Shown: positions 33,988 through 45,600 of the stretch, in pieces
Numbering within the stretch: position 1 is the first letter of the stretch
Layout of the letters: every line of letters begins with the position of its first letter
Source of the DNA: Mortierella alpina
Taxonomy: Eukaryota; Mortierellomycota; Mortierellomycetes; Mortierellales; Mortierellaceae
Assembly: GCA_029449245.1 (NCBI GenBank)
Contig: JANATF010000002.1
Coordinates: forward strand, 2,294,001-2,358,000
Reading direction: 5' to 3'
Length of the DNA stretch: 64,000 nucleotides
Position numbers and translations under genes: made by a program
Notes under the pieces: model-generated
Told to the model about the DNA's origin: nothing
The model's database searches: none
What the model saw: only the letters and a program-made list of their open reading frames with translations

Positions 33988-34826
33988 TCTGTCGTGAAGG
34001 CAATAGGTCAGAGGATGGCGGGTTGAACTGCGTTGAAGGCGAAAGAGACAATGGTCTTACGTGCACCGAGCACGCTCAAGAAAGAACCTTTCGCGCTTGC
34101 GTGCCGCCTCCGCCACCCAAGTGACACCCCGTGACTGCGTTCCTAGGATGCTTAGGTCTTGCTACAGGGCGACTTTGACTAGACATGATCACAGCGTCAG
34201 TAGAGGAACCCGAAGGTTCTACGCTGCTATTGTGTGCACTGACCAATTGGGTGTTCAGGGCTGGCGCAATAGACTCCTAAGGGAGAGAGGCGGATCGGGC
34301 ATCAGCTGCAGCGTCTTTAGCTTGGCGAGAAAAAAAAAGATGCGAACTGAGCGTCGGATATGAGCATGGCGTCCCGAGGGGTCTAGCCCGCGCATCTCCG
34401 TGTCTTCTTCTCTGAGCTATCGTGCATGTTGCATAGTTGTCAACAAAGAGATCACAGGGCTCAAGCAGAATGTTTTGCAGAGCAAGGAACGAAAAGATGT
34501 CCCACCCTACTTGCAGCATGTGCAAGAAGGGTCGGAGTCGGGGCCTGATTTCCTCGATTCCACGTTGTGTTTCTGTTGTTCCTCGAATCAGAGCACAAAG
34601 AATTTTTCTCATTTTCGAGCCCTGGGCAACCAGTGCGCCAGCTGCCATGTATAAAAGGGCCAGCGGATCCGCATGTTGGATCAGTGGGCCGCTTTCATCG
34701 TCTTTTCACCCCTCCTACACCTAAAAGACGGAATCCATCCACCCAGAGTCGCATTCACACTCAACAACCAAGGGTCTCATCAGCACTCCTCCTTAATCCT
34801 CACTTCAAGAACAACAGAGAAAAAAA
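33988..34826. other. Divergent intergenic region
   Basis: No gene is supported. It must hold the promoters of the PAAF1-like gene (minus) and the SLC35F-like gene (plus). Confidence 0.5.
34650..34657 (+). promoter_or_regulatory. TATA box of the SLC35F-like gene
   Basis: TATAAAAG lies 177 bp upstream of the ATG at 34827, in plus orientation. Confidence 0.55.
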
Positions 34827-36071
34827 ATGACAGACAAGATCCTCAGCGAGCCTGAAGCGTTCGGCAAGATGGAACTTCACGAGCAAGACCAGGAGACCTC
34901 CCGCACTCCCGCCCCCTCGACCTGGCAAGAGCGAGCCTCAAACTTGTTCACTCGTCGGTTCTTGTTGATCCTCATGTTGGGCCAGATCCTCGCTTTGTGC
35001 ATCACAGCAACGACCATCTTTACTACCAAGTTGGCGCAAGGCGATAACCCGGTGTCGATCCCGACCTCGCAATCGTTCCTGAACTACCTTGTGCTCGGTA
35101 TCGTCTACACGAGCATCACCCTGTACAAGAAGGGCTTTTCCGGATGGCTTGAGATCATGCGTCGCCGGTCGCCTTACTGTAAGTTGTTTCCACACACTCG
35201 CACTCTTGCTGTACAGGAGCATATGTATATGGGACCGTCTATCTGTTCACTCTCCTTCCCCCCTAACGGCCATCGTTGCGACATTTTTCCCACCGACATA
35301 GACTTCCTCTTTGCGTTGATTGATGTCGAGGGTAATTACTTCATGGTCAAGGCATACACCTACACGTCCCTGCTGTCGGCCATGTTGCTTGATGCTTGGA
35401 CCATCCCTTGCGTGGTCTTGCTTTCAGTCTTCTTCCTCAAGATGCGCTTTGTTCGCTGGCACTACCTTGGAGTATTTGTCTGCATGGTCGGCATGGCTTT
35501 CTTGATCTGGTCCGACATGGTTGAAGGCAAGGACTTTCCTGGATCTGACCTCGTGAAAGGCGATCTCTTCTGCATTGCCGGCGCTACATTCTACGCTCTC
35601 TCCAATGTTGGCCAAGAGTACCTGGTCCGTCAAAGGCCCATGTATGAAGTTGTAGGTCAGCTCGGATTCTGGGCAACGATCATTAACGGCATCCAGCTTG
35701 CGATCCTGGAGAGAACGGAGCTGCAGACGATTGAGTGGACACCCTCAGTGATCGGATACATTATTGGATTTGACATTGCCATGTTCACCCTGTACTCGGT
35801 CTCGCCCATCCTCTTCCGTCTGAGCTCAGCGACGTTCTTCAACCTGAGTTTGTTGACCAGTGACTTTTACGGTCTGCTCTTTGGATTGTTCCTGTTCAAT
35901 GCTACGATCAACAAGATCTACCCTATTGCGTACGTCTTGATCATGCTCGGAATCATCCTCTACAACGTCCGTCCTGCACCAGAGCCCAAGTTCAGGAAGC
36001 GCCTTGTGGATGACGAGGAATTGAACGCGGAGAACCAGCCCCATCGCGAAGACAAGTCGGCTATGGTCTAG
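34827..36071 (+). CDS. SLC35F-type solute transporter (DMT superfamily)
   Basis: This is a polytopic membrane transporter of the SLC35F1/F2/F6 group (DUF914 family). Substrates of fungal members are unknown; human SLC35F2 moves queuosine and related bases. Exons are 34827-35178 and 35302-36071, giving 373 aa. The joined sequence reads SPY-YFLFALIDVEGNYFMVKAYTYTS, the family signature. About ten hydrophobic helices follow, including LLSAMLLDAWTIPCVVLLSVFFL and the GDLFCIAGATFYALSNV-QE segment. The tail is charged and cytosolic (KFRKRLVDDEE). The 123-nt intron is a multiple of three and stop-free, so the unspliced frame is also open (414 aa). Splicing is preferred because it restores the conserved motif. 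Confidence 0.87.
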   Translation: MTDKILSEPEAFGKMELHEQDQETSRTPAPSTWQERASNLFTRRFLLILMLGQILALCITATTIFTTKLAQGDNPVSIPTSQSFLNYLVLGIVYTSITLYKKGFSGWLEIMRRRSPYCKLFPHTRTLAVQEHMYMGPSICSLSFPPNGHRCDIFPTDIDFLFALIDVEGNYFMVKAYTYTSLLSAMLLDAWTIPCVVLLSVFFLKMRFVRWHYLGVFVCMVGMAFLIWSDMVEGKDFPGSDLVKGDLFCIAGATFYALSNVGQEYLVRQRPMYEVVGQLGFWATIINGIQLAILERTELQTIEWTPSVIGYIIGFDIAMFTLYSVSPILFRLSSATFFNLSLLTSDFYGLLFGLFLFNATINKIYPIAYVLIMLGIILYNVRPAPEPKFRKRLVDDEELNAENQPHREDKSAMV

Positions 36072-36539
36072 GAGCCTCTTTGAGGATCCAAGTTGCATAG
36101 TTCTCTTTTCTTTTCATTTGTCTGTATTCTTTTCTTTCTATTCACCTTTGACCCTCAGGCGCTATCTAGTTCCTGTCATTATTTTTTCTCTTTGCTCTTT
36201 ATTCTTGGTGTCGCTTGAACGGGAGATGTTTGCTCATGGTGTTGAGCGTTGTTTGAGTAGTCTGCAACCATCGTCGTTGTAGACTTGGGACTGGAATACC
36301 TTGCTGCTTGTTCCTTTGATACATTATTATTAGTCGTAATAAAAAGCAACAATTTCAGAGGAGCCAAAATGTCTACAGAATAGCCTTGGGCGAACCGCGG
36401 GCAGCTCCAGTTGCAGCTCGGGAAAAATGTTTTGTCACTACAAGGTCTGTGCGCAAGAGTGTATCTACGGAGGCAATAAAATCGCACGCTCCTCATTTCT
36501 GTCCACTTCATTTCTTCTCCAATTGACCTTCTCATTACC

Positions 36540-39429
36540 ATGACATTAGACGCTACTCTTCCCTGGACCTCCAAAGACATTTACGCAGTCCTCTCGGAAC
36601 AGCCGGCTGCAGTAGAAATAACCGTTAGCACAGACACAAGCCCGCTCCACTTCACCACCCACCACAATGATTTGCATGTTCAAAAACTAGCTCTCGGCCC
36701 CAACGACTCCAAGACCGTGAACATTAATACCTCAGACGCCTTGACTCCTGCTAGCCATTTCCGTGTTGTCGTTACAAGCACTTTAACCTACCTCTCTTCT
36801 CGGAGCTGCATCCGTTCGATCGAACTCTCGCTCGACACAAGCGCTCCCTCTACCCTTCTTCATCAACATCCGCCTTTTCAAACTTTACCAGGTCGTGCCA
36901 TCTCCTTGCGATCCATCCGAACCAACTTTAAATGCGCGTTGGTTGGCAAGTCCATGCTCACAAACGGCTACCAAAGCTGGAGTTCCACGTTTGCAAGTGC
37001 AGACGAGTCCTCCGTCTACGAGAACCCCAACTGGCTGTATCATGAGATCACGCAGCTCGGCCTAGCCTCGGACAAGCACATCTTCAACTACCCTGGTGAG
37101 AAGGGCCAAGTCCACTCCAACCTGGTGACCGTGATCAGGGACAAGTGTCTGGATCCGAATCGAAATATGACCTCGAGTCAAGGCGGTGGCGAGGAGCATG
37201 AACAGGCAAGGCGATCGAAACCTGAAGAACTGGTGCTATGTGGGTCGTTGTCAGAGGATTCAGGCTATACATATTTCTTGATGGACATTCCCCGGGGCCA
37301 GCTGGCCATCCTCCAGGACTGTGCTGGCAAAAGGGTAAGACAAACAAAGTGCAGGGAGGCAAATGTGCCCCAATTCAAAACGTACCCACACTAAAAATAT
37401 GCTGTTTTGCTACCCCGTTCATTTCTTTTCGGATTGTGAATAGTTGCGGACAAAGAACGACAAGCTGGTCTTGCGGACGTTTTTTGCATGGGACGACAAG
37501 GATACAGCCATCTGGAACGCGTATGCGGATCAATGGACCCTACTCTATGGCGATCGCCGTCATATTCAATCCTCACTCCACCATCAGCTCTCGGGTTGGA
37601 CTTCATGGTATTGTCATTACGAAAACATCAACGAACACATCATTCTTGAGAACCTTCGTCACCTCACTGGCTCAGGCAAGGACATTTATCCAGACCAGGA
37701 ACATATCAATCGCCCATGGCCTGCCAAGGTCTTCCAGATTGACGATGGGTATACAGTTGTCGGCGACTGGTTGGACTGGAACAAGGACAAGTTCCCTAGG
37801 GGGATGGCCTTCATCGCTGCGGCTATTCAAGAGAAAGGGCTGGTTCCAGGGCTGTGGCTAGCTCCTTTCCTGGTCTCAAAGAGCTCTCGTATCGTTAAAC
37901 AGCACCCTGACTGGCTTGTCCGCAAACGCTGCGACCAACACGACGACGACGACGACGATGGCAATCCTCAGAGACATGGAACCAGGGCGAAGTTATCGAG
38001 ACTAGGCTGCTGCAATTTTGGCTTTCGTGATTCCTCAGAGTTCATGCTCGCACACCCAGCCTTTACTGTGGGTGCGTATGCTCTTGACCTCGAGAACCCA
38101 CAGGTCCAGGCTCATCTCGCGAACGTGTTTCGGATGGTTGTTCAGGAATGGGGATTCAAGATGCTAAAACTCGACTTCCTCTTTGCGGCAGCACATCAGC
38201 CCCGAAATAACAAGACCCGCGCGCAGCTCATGTGGGAGGCAATGCAAATGGTCCGGACGTGGGCTGGTCCTGAAACCATCCTCCTTGGTTGTGGCGTGCC
38301 GCTGGGCGCCAGCTTCATGGTCGTGGACTATTGTCGGATCGGGTGTGATGTTGGAGCAGGCTGGGATACCATGCAGCGCTTCTTTCATGATCGCGAATAC
38401 ATCTCTTGCTTCAACTCGCTGACTTCGACGTTGGCCAGGTGGGCTCTCTCGGGGCGATTCTTTGGCAATGACCCAGATGTGTTCTTCATACGGGACTGGA
38501 ATATGGGCTTAACTTTGACGGAGAGGCGGACGCTGATGCTGTTGAACCATCTGCTGGGACACTTGGTCTTTTGCTCGGACCCGTTGGATCTTGAAAGGAT
38601 GAGTGGGGAACAGAGGGAGTTGCTGGGATTGTTCATGCCTTGGTCCTCAACGCCAGACGTTCCAGTACCTCCGTTCATGATCGAGAGGGTCCTTCAGCCG
38701 TTGCCAAAGGTGAAGGAACTCTATATGATTCAGGTGCAGACCAACGCAACCACGGATGCGGACCAGAATCAACGGAAAGGAGACACCTATATCGTCCTGA
38801 CCAATCTCTCAGGCAGGAGGCAGAGCACCAACTTGCGCGTCATGGACGCGATCATCGCGAACCAAAATGATGTTGATGATGTTGGAGAAATTGCAAGGAG
38901 TCTTGGTCAAGCAGCCTCGCCCTCGGTCTACTTTCATGCCGCCACAGGCCATTTCGGATCTGCTGCCGCTGTCTACACCGTCGGTTCCCACGAGACATGC
39001 GTGTTTTTCCGCGTCCTCGATGCTGCTGGTCGTCTTTGCGGGATACGCACAATGGTAGCGCCAATCAAGCCATTGGCCAAGAAGGACGACAATGCGCTGG
39101 CCGCATGGGATCCCGTGGGGGCAGGTCAACTTCTCGACTCACATAAGCAGTTCACTGTTCATTTGATTGCCACCATGGGAGGAAGTATCTTGCCCACAAT
39201 GGAGATCAAGTCCTTTCACTGCGAGATCGGAAAGCAGCAGTTCACGGTCAAGTTCCGGCCATGTATCTTTCGGAAGAAGGTGACCGTGTGGCTAGCATGG
39301 AAAACCGCAGAGCAAGAAGCGGCGCAAGCAGATATGCCGCTGTCCTTGAATGGCCACGCGCTGCATCGTCATCCGGGGCTGCTCGCTGGATACGGCGTGT
39401 CGCTAGCTTCCTGTTGCCTCGAGATCTAG
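36540..39429 (+). CDS. GH36 alpha-galactosidase-like glycosidase
   Basis: This is a GH36 enzyme hydrolysing alpha-galactosides such as raffinose-type sugars or galactomannan side chains. Exons are 36540-37334 and 37444-39429; 926 aa. A beta-rich N-terminal domain contains NGYQSWSS. The TIM barrel shows FQIDDGYTVVGDWLDWN, GLVPGLWLAPF, MLKLDFLFAAA (nucleophile Asp) and GCDVGAGWD (acid/base Asp region), then GNDPDVFFIRDW. A short poly-Asp insertion (about 37942-37960) interrupts the barrel before GCCNFGF. No signal peptide is visible, so an intracellular location is likely. Raffinose synthase shares the fold, so transglycosylation is an alternative. The gene ends 127 bp from the convergent MCM2 stop. 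Confidence 0.85.
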
Positions 39430-39556
39430 ACCACCTCTTTTTTCAGTTTTTTATTGCTGTCAAAGGAGACAAAAAAATGGTCATTAATGAAGTATATCTA
39501 TCTACTCGTTCAGTAAACTGCTCTGCGCCCAGTGTCTTCCAGAAGCAAACTTTTCT

Positions 39557-42500
39557 TTAGAAGTGTTTCTCGATGGCACCACTCGTTGTATCGATGCGGT
39601 ATCCGCTTGATGTAAACAGCTTGCTGGTCAGGAATGGCTGAATATCATGAATATCGACCTGCGAAGCCCTGTTCTTCAGCTCAGTCAGCTCAATCTTGAT
39701 CACCTTGATGGTCGCGCGTGGGTTCTTAATCTGGTTGAACCGCAAGTGTTCACGGAGAATGTCGTTCAAAATCGAGAACAAAAGCTCGTCGCTGTCCTTG
39801 GCAAACGTCAAGTACTTGTTGAACGCCTTCTTGAGGTTGCGCATCACAGAGAATTTTTGTGCGCTGAAGAACGACTCGAGCATGACACGGATTGCCATAT
39901 CAATATCGTCCGAGCGTGCATACTCGCGCAGATGCATCTTGGCGTTGGCTTCTGACATACGGATCATTGATTCCAAATGACGGACTGTAATGGGGATCGA
40001 GCCTCCTGCCAAAGACTCGCGACGCAAGTCGGCGTAAAGACGCGCAATCTTGTCCTGATCCATTTGGTGAATCTTGGGGTGGATGCGGTCCCGGGAGTAC
40101 ATGATGTACTTGCGCAACATGTCTTGTGGGATAATCTATATTGAAATGAAAAGTGTTGGTCGAGTAAGCACCGTTGTTGGGTTGCTGCGATCAGCATCAA
40201 AGTTTTGCGTTCCAAGAACTTACATCCTCGTCGATCTTTTCTGAAATGCTGAGCTGATCCAACTCGGGTGAGAACTGTGGGTGACTCCGGAGGTGAGAGT
40301 TGAGAACAAAGTTGGCAAGACGCTCGTCCACGGTGGGGTCAACCGTATCCTTAACCACGCAGAGAACATCGAAACGCGAAAGAATGGGCTCTGTCAACTC
40401 GACGTTCTCCGAGAACGTAACCGCGGGGTTGTACCGTCCGCGAATAGGGTTGGCTGCCGCCAGGATAGAGCAGCGAGCTTGGAGTGTCGTGACAATACCG
40501 GCCTTTGAAATCGAAATACTTTGCTGTTCCATAGCCTCGTGAATACTGGTTCTGTCCGCATCGTTCATCTTGTCAAACTCGTCAATCAAACAAACGCCCT
40601 TGTCTGCAAGTACCAGTGCCCCTCCCTCAAGAGTCCACTCGCGTGTGATGGGGTCCTTTCGGACGGAGGCTGTCAAACCGACGGCAGAGGCTCCTTGACC
40701 CGTGGTAAACACAGCTCTATGGGCAGTCTTTTCCACGTACTTGAGGAACTGGGACTTTGCAGTTCCTGGATCTCCCATCATCAAAACGTTGATATCGCCA
40801 CGGAGGCGATGCTTTCCTTGAGGGTCCTTGGGAACACCGCCAAAGAGCGATAGGGCAATAGCGGTCTTGATATCCTCGTGTCCATAAATCGAAGGCGCAA
40901 TACTCTTGATAATCTATTGAAATAAGCATAATAGACATTTTTTGTTCGCTGTTAGGATGACGACTTACAACGTAGGTTGCCTATGCACTATTTGCAGGCT
41001 GACACTATACCCTCTTTCCAATGTTTTCATCCTTGCTAAGGCGCAAGATCTCCTTGCGGTCCTCCTCTGTGAGCTTGAAACTGGCAAATACGTCCTGCTT
41101 CTTGTTGACATAGTTGGCTTCCAGGATTGTTGCAAAGACTGGGAATCCGTTAGCCGAGTTGAGAGCCACATCAAAGTTATTCCTGTAAACACCTGTAATT
41201 TCAACCTCCTCTCCTGGCTTGGCGCTATCGATCAGATCCCACAGCAAGATGACTTCACGGTGGCGTGGGAGACGACCGGCGGGTACAGTGCCTGGTGACT
41301 CCTGCAGCGTCATCTTTTGGTAATTGCGATAAATGGTCTGCTCCGAGTTGACGTTGAAAGGTCCTTTAGAGGGGCATGAGGTACAGCTTCCGATAGAGAT
41401 CTCTGTCTGCGAATCCTGATAGAAGGGTCCAAGGGTGGCTCCGCATTTTACGCAATCGTACTTGACGTATTTGAGTTGAGGGAAAACTCCTGTTCTCCTG
41501 GTCACCACGCCTGTCACTTGGACCAAGCAGTTCAAGTTGATTTGACGCAGATCACGAAGGGTGGACACAATGGGAAGGTCGGTGATGCGGACATGGATCT
41601 CAGAGTGGATGCGTCCGTAATCAGGGTATTCCATCTGCACGACCTCGAATGCGATCGAATCAAACATCTTCAGGACTTCCTGTGGCGCGTTGACGACGAA
41701 GTATGCGAGTGTGGGCTTGGCATCAGACAGGTGGCGATAGCAGACTTCCAGACTCTCCTTGTTAGCCTCTCCGAGTGATCGAATCAAGGGTCCGTACACA
41801 GACTCTCCATTGGCGTCCACATATTCCAACAAAAATCTCCTGAACTCTGACATGATTGTGCGGCGAGTCAGCTCCTTGGTGACCCACTCGGAGATGGACA
41901 TGCCCTTGTGGTCGCTCAGTTGTTCAGGGCTCAAGATGACATTTGACTAGAGCGAGTGTAAAAAAACCCATGAGGTAAGCTGAACCGTTCCTCCTGCAGA
42001 TAGACATGCGGTCCATGAAATCCGAAACCGTTTTGTTATTGCGTACCATATCCTCCAGATCATCATCCATGAGATCCTGCTCGTGGACACGTCTCCTGCG
42101 GTGGACAACGTTAATGGTGTCGTTATCATCTATTACGCGCAAGGGGAAAAATGAGTGAAAACTCGCAAGCTTCGGCCTTCTTTATAAGCATGCTCAGGTT
42201 CGCTGGTGGGAACAGGGGATAGCGTACCGTCCAAGAAAGCTTCGGGGATTCTGCCTGCTGCCCTAGCACGCTCAGCGTCTCTTCGAGCCAAAACCGCCTC
42301 AACCTTGGCACGCTCTGCAGGATCCATGCGCTCAAAATCCTCGTCATCAATATCGTTGGGGTCATAGTTGTCGAGACGGACATTCTCGGCGTAGTCACTA
42401 CGCAGGATTAACAAAGCAAAGAGTGTTTGAGGGTAAGTGCCGCGTCGTCTGCCACATATAGCTTTACAGCAAGCTTTGTGTTGCTTACTTTTCCATATCT

Positions 42501-42794
42501 GATCCATAAAGGTCCTCGCCTTCTCCTTCCAGGTCCTCCCCTTCAAGGTCTGAAATCATCTCATTATCAAACACGCCATTGTCCTCGGGGTCCGAAGAAG
42601 GCAGGGGCGGTGATGAAGCCAGTATGGGCGAGCTTGCAGGGTTGTTCCACGATGGCGTGGTGACATTGTTGTCATCACGGGGGCGCTTGCGATCAGCCTA
42701 CGGAGAGGATGAGAAGCGATGTGAGTTATTTTTTATCGCGCTTGCGGTCGAAGCATGCAGCGGCGCTGATAGCCTTGTCTCTTTTCTCTACCAT
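39557..42794 (-). CDS. MCM2: DNA replication licensing factor MCM2
   Basis: This is the MCM2 subunit of the MCM2-7 replicative helicase. Seven exons: 42792-42794, 42489-42697, 42228-42397, 42047-42129, 41011-41946, 40224-40913 and 39557-40135; 889 aa. The acidic N-terminus ([15 protein letters not shown]) and [17 protein letters not shown] are MCM2-specific. A zinc finger ([11 protein letters not shown]...[10 protein letters not shown]), Walker A (GDPGTAKSQ), Walker B (CLIDEFDKM) and the Arg-finger (SRFD) are all present. The ATG at 42794 is followed at once by a GTAGAG donor, so the first coding exon is only the start codon; unspliced reading stops after 22 codons. The next exon begins ADRKRPRDD. 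Confidence 0.95.
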
Positions 42795-42983
42795 TGTGTG
42801 GAATAAGCGTGGGGGGCGAGAGGAAATGAAGAAGAGTCGAGAGTCGTTGAGCTGAGCAGCAGAGCAGGGGCAGGGAAAACAAAAACACACGTCCAGGAGC
42901 CCTGGACTGCCAGACATTAAATGAAGTTCAAAATGTAAATAGCCAGCCACCACGGACGCGTCAGTCAGCTGATTTATATTGCA

Positions 42984-43762
42984 CTAGTGCATATCTGGCT
43001 CCTGGGAGCCAGAAGTGCCGTGAGAACCCTGAGAACCATGCACTTGAATACTATTAACGTCAGAGGTCAAACTGGTATGCAGATGTGGCGGCTCGAATTC
43101 GTGCGTGTGTTGTGCCAGTGAGGATCCTGTATCAGTATCCTCATTCTTGATTGCGGCCATATCCAAGGTTTCCATAATCACGTCTTCCTTGTCAAGCTCA
43201 TGACCTGATGAGCTAGCCTCCATTGCTTCTGGTGATACTGATGCTGTCGAACTGGATGTATGAGAGTCAATGTTCATGGCGTTGCTGCCGATGTCGTTAC
43301 TCTCGTGTTTGACGATCACCTCCTTCGAGCCGTGCTGGAAAACTTGCCATGAGAGATATTCTGCCAGTTGTGCCCTATGACGTTGAAAGCGACACTCAGT
43401 CAGTACTACTGGATACAACTCTGTCCACTTTGCTGCACATTGCCTTTGCATACGTGCACTGGGTCGATTTTCGCATACTTTTTTCGCTCAAGAACTTGCA
43501 TTTCCTCCGCAAGAACCTTGGCCTGCTCATCGGGGGATAGATCTGCTCCTGGAAGATGGTCAAGTATTGTTTGACATTTGATGAAGCTGTTTTTGAGGTT
43601 GGTGGCAAGAGTCGCAATCTCCTGGGCATCCTCGCCTGATTCAATCTTTTGCACAATGTGGAGCAGCTGCGACAGGAACGAAAAGTCAGTAGGCTGGAAC
43701 GTCGGTCCCGCCTCCTGTGAGTCTCCTGTGATGTGAGAGGGTATTGATGTCAAAGCGGACAT
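42984..43762 (-). CDS. MED9: Mediator complex subunit 9
   Basis: This is a Mediator middle-module subunit linking transcription factors to RNA polymerase II. Exons are 43479-43762 and 42984-43374, joined at K|AQLAEYLSW; 224 aa. The first ~95 residues are the MED9/Cse2 helical domain (FSFLSQLLHIVQKIESGEDAQ, TLATNLKNSFIKCQTILDHLPG, EQAKVLAEEMQVLERKK). The C-terminal half is an acidic, Ser/His-rich tail (poorly conserved). The promoter is shared with the divergent TrpRS gene; the ATGs are 173 bp apart. Confidence 0.85.
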
Positions 43763-43935
43763 TGCTTCAAGTGTATGTTGCAGTTATGGCGAGGTTGAGT
43801 GGATGCAGAAGATGCCAACAGTGCTCAAGCGGCTCTGACACCTCGCCCGAAACCAGTCACCTCAGCTGTTTTTAGACAACCTGAAAATAACCGCTTGCCG
43901 TTTCCTTCCAACATTCACCTCCCTGACTAGACCCG
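43763..43935. promoter_or_regulatory. Bidirectional promoter MED9/TrpRS
   Basis: Only 173 bp separate the start codons of MED9 (minus) and mitochondrial TrpRS (plus), so both promoters must lie here. I see no clear TATA box. Confidence 0.6.
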
Positions 43936-45600
43936 ATGAACATTGCTGGAAGATCACTCCTCTCGACTGCCCGAACCCTTGGCAGGGTTCAAGGCGCTTC
44001 GCTCTGCAAGGTGATAACCCTTCTCAGCCCCGTCGATGCAATATTATTCACGACATGGAGCCACATTCTGCCATTACAGCAAGTTCGCTAACGACTTTCC
44101 CGCACCAGCTGGCAGGCCCCCGTCACTTGTCCACACAGACTCCACACGCTGCCAAGCAGCCTCGGGCCGAACAGAAGCCAAAGCCCATTATCCTCAGCGG
44201 AATTCAGCCCACTGGACAGCCTCACCTGGGCAACTACCTTGGCGCCATCTCCAACTGGGTGGCGCTTCAGGAACAAGCTCACCTCGATAACGAGACTCTT
44301 TTGTTCATGGTCGTGGACCTACACGCGATCACCCTCCCTCAGAACCCAGATCAGCTTCGAAAGGATAGACGCGAACTGGCAATCACACTTTTGGCTTGTG
44401 GGATCGACCCAAAAAAGTGCATCCTTTTTGAACAGTCCAAGGTAACAAGCATCGTACTCGGAACATAGCCTTGGACCAGCATGTTCTTTGGCTGACCAAA
44501 CCGTACTCTTTACTGATGATAGGTACCAGCACACTCGGAGCTGGCATGGATCCTGAACTGCATGACCCCTGTAGGATGGCTTGCAAGAATGACTCAATGG
44601 AAGGTATACTGTCGGACTTTGCCTTCTCATCGCAGCGATGTGCACTCGTACACAATGCCAACGCTCACAACAATGTATCATGCCAACCTAGTCCAAACTC
44701 GGCGTAACCAAGGGCGTGTCAAGTTTAGAGGATGTCAGTGCCACGGCAGGACTCCAGTTGGGACTGTTTGCCTACCCAGTGCTCATGGCCGCCGATGTTC
44801 TGCTCTACAAGTAATGGCTACATTCACATGAGCTCTTCTCAAGCGCAAGCCCAAAACTTGGTGTTTGATCGCCAACTCTCTCTCTCTCTCTCTCTCTGCC
44901 TTCTGATCATAGGGCGACCAAGATTCCGGTAGGAGAAGATCAGATTCAGCACTTAGAGCTGACGCGTGATGTCGCTCAAATGTTCAACAAGAACGCCAAG
45001 AAGCAGTTCTTCCCTCTTCCAGAGCCCTTGATCAGTAAGTGAGGTTTCTTCATTTCTGCGTTCCCGTTGCTACTCCTGCTGTCTGGAGGTAGGGAGGATA
45101 TTTCTAGAAAGTATGCAATAGTTGCCTGATCACCGTCTTATCTCTTTGTAGCACAAACGAAAAGAGTGATGTCTTTGAAAGACCCAAGCAAAAAGATGTC
45201 AAAGTCCGACAAGTTGGAGAAAACAAGAATCAACCTTATAGATTCACCTGAGGTGATCTCGGCAAAGATCAAAGGCGCCGTCACGGATAGCATTCGAGGA
45301 ATCTCGTACGACCGCGTCGAGAGACCCGCGGTGGCCAACTTGGTGGATATATACGCGGCGATGAAGCGCGTCTCGGTTGAGGATGTCGTCAAAGAACATG
45401 CAACGTCCTCCAATGCTGTCTTCAAAGAGGCTTTGACAGATGTCTTGGTTACATCTCTGAGGCCGATCCAGGAAGAAATAGTCCGCTTGGAGCAAGAGGA
45501 TGCCTATATCAAGTCGGTGCTCGCTCAAGGCGCAGCCAGAGCTTCAGAAATCGCACGCCCCAATATGCAGGAGATCCATAGACTAATGGGGCTGAATTGA
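43936..45600 (+). CDS. MSW1: Mitochondrial tryptophanyl-tRNA synthetase
   Basis: This enzyme charges tRNA-Trp in mitochondria (class Ic synthetase). Exons are 43936-44010, 44109-44441, 44523-44603, 44692-44810, 44913-45034 and 45152-45600; 392 aa. The N-terminus is Arg/Ser-rich without acidic residues, as expected of a mitochondrial presequence. The HIGH-type motif is PHLGNYLG and the KMSKS motif is intact ([11 protein letters not shown]). [24 protein letters not shown] and [14 protein letters not shown] are typical of bacterial/mitochondrial TrpRS. The exon 1/2 junction was chosen by phase (acceptor CACCAG at 44108); an ATG at 44055 is an alternative start but gives a weaker presequence. A (CT)10 run forms the pyrimidine tract of intron 4. 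Confidence 0.9.
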
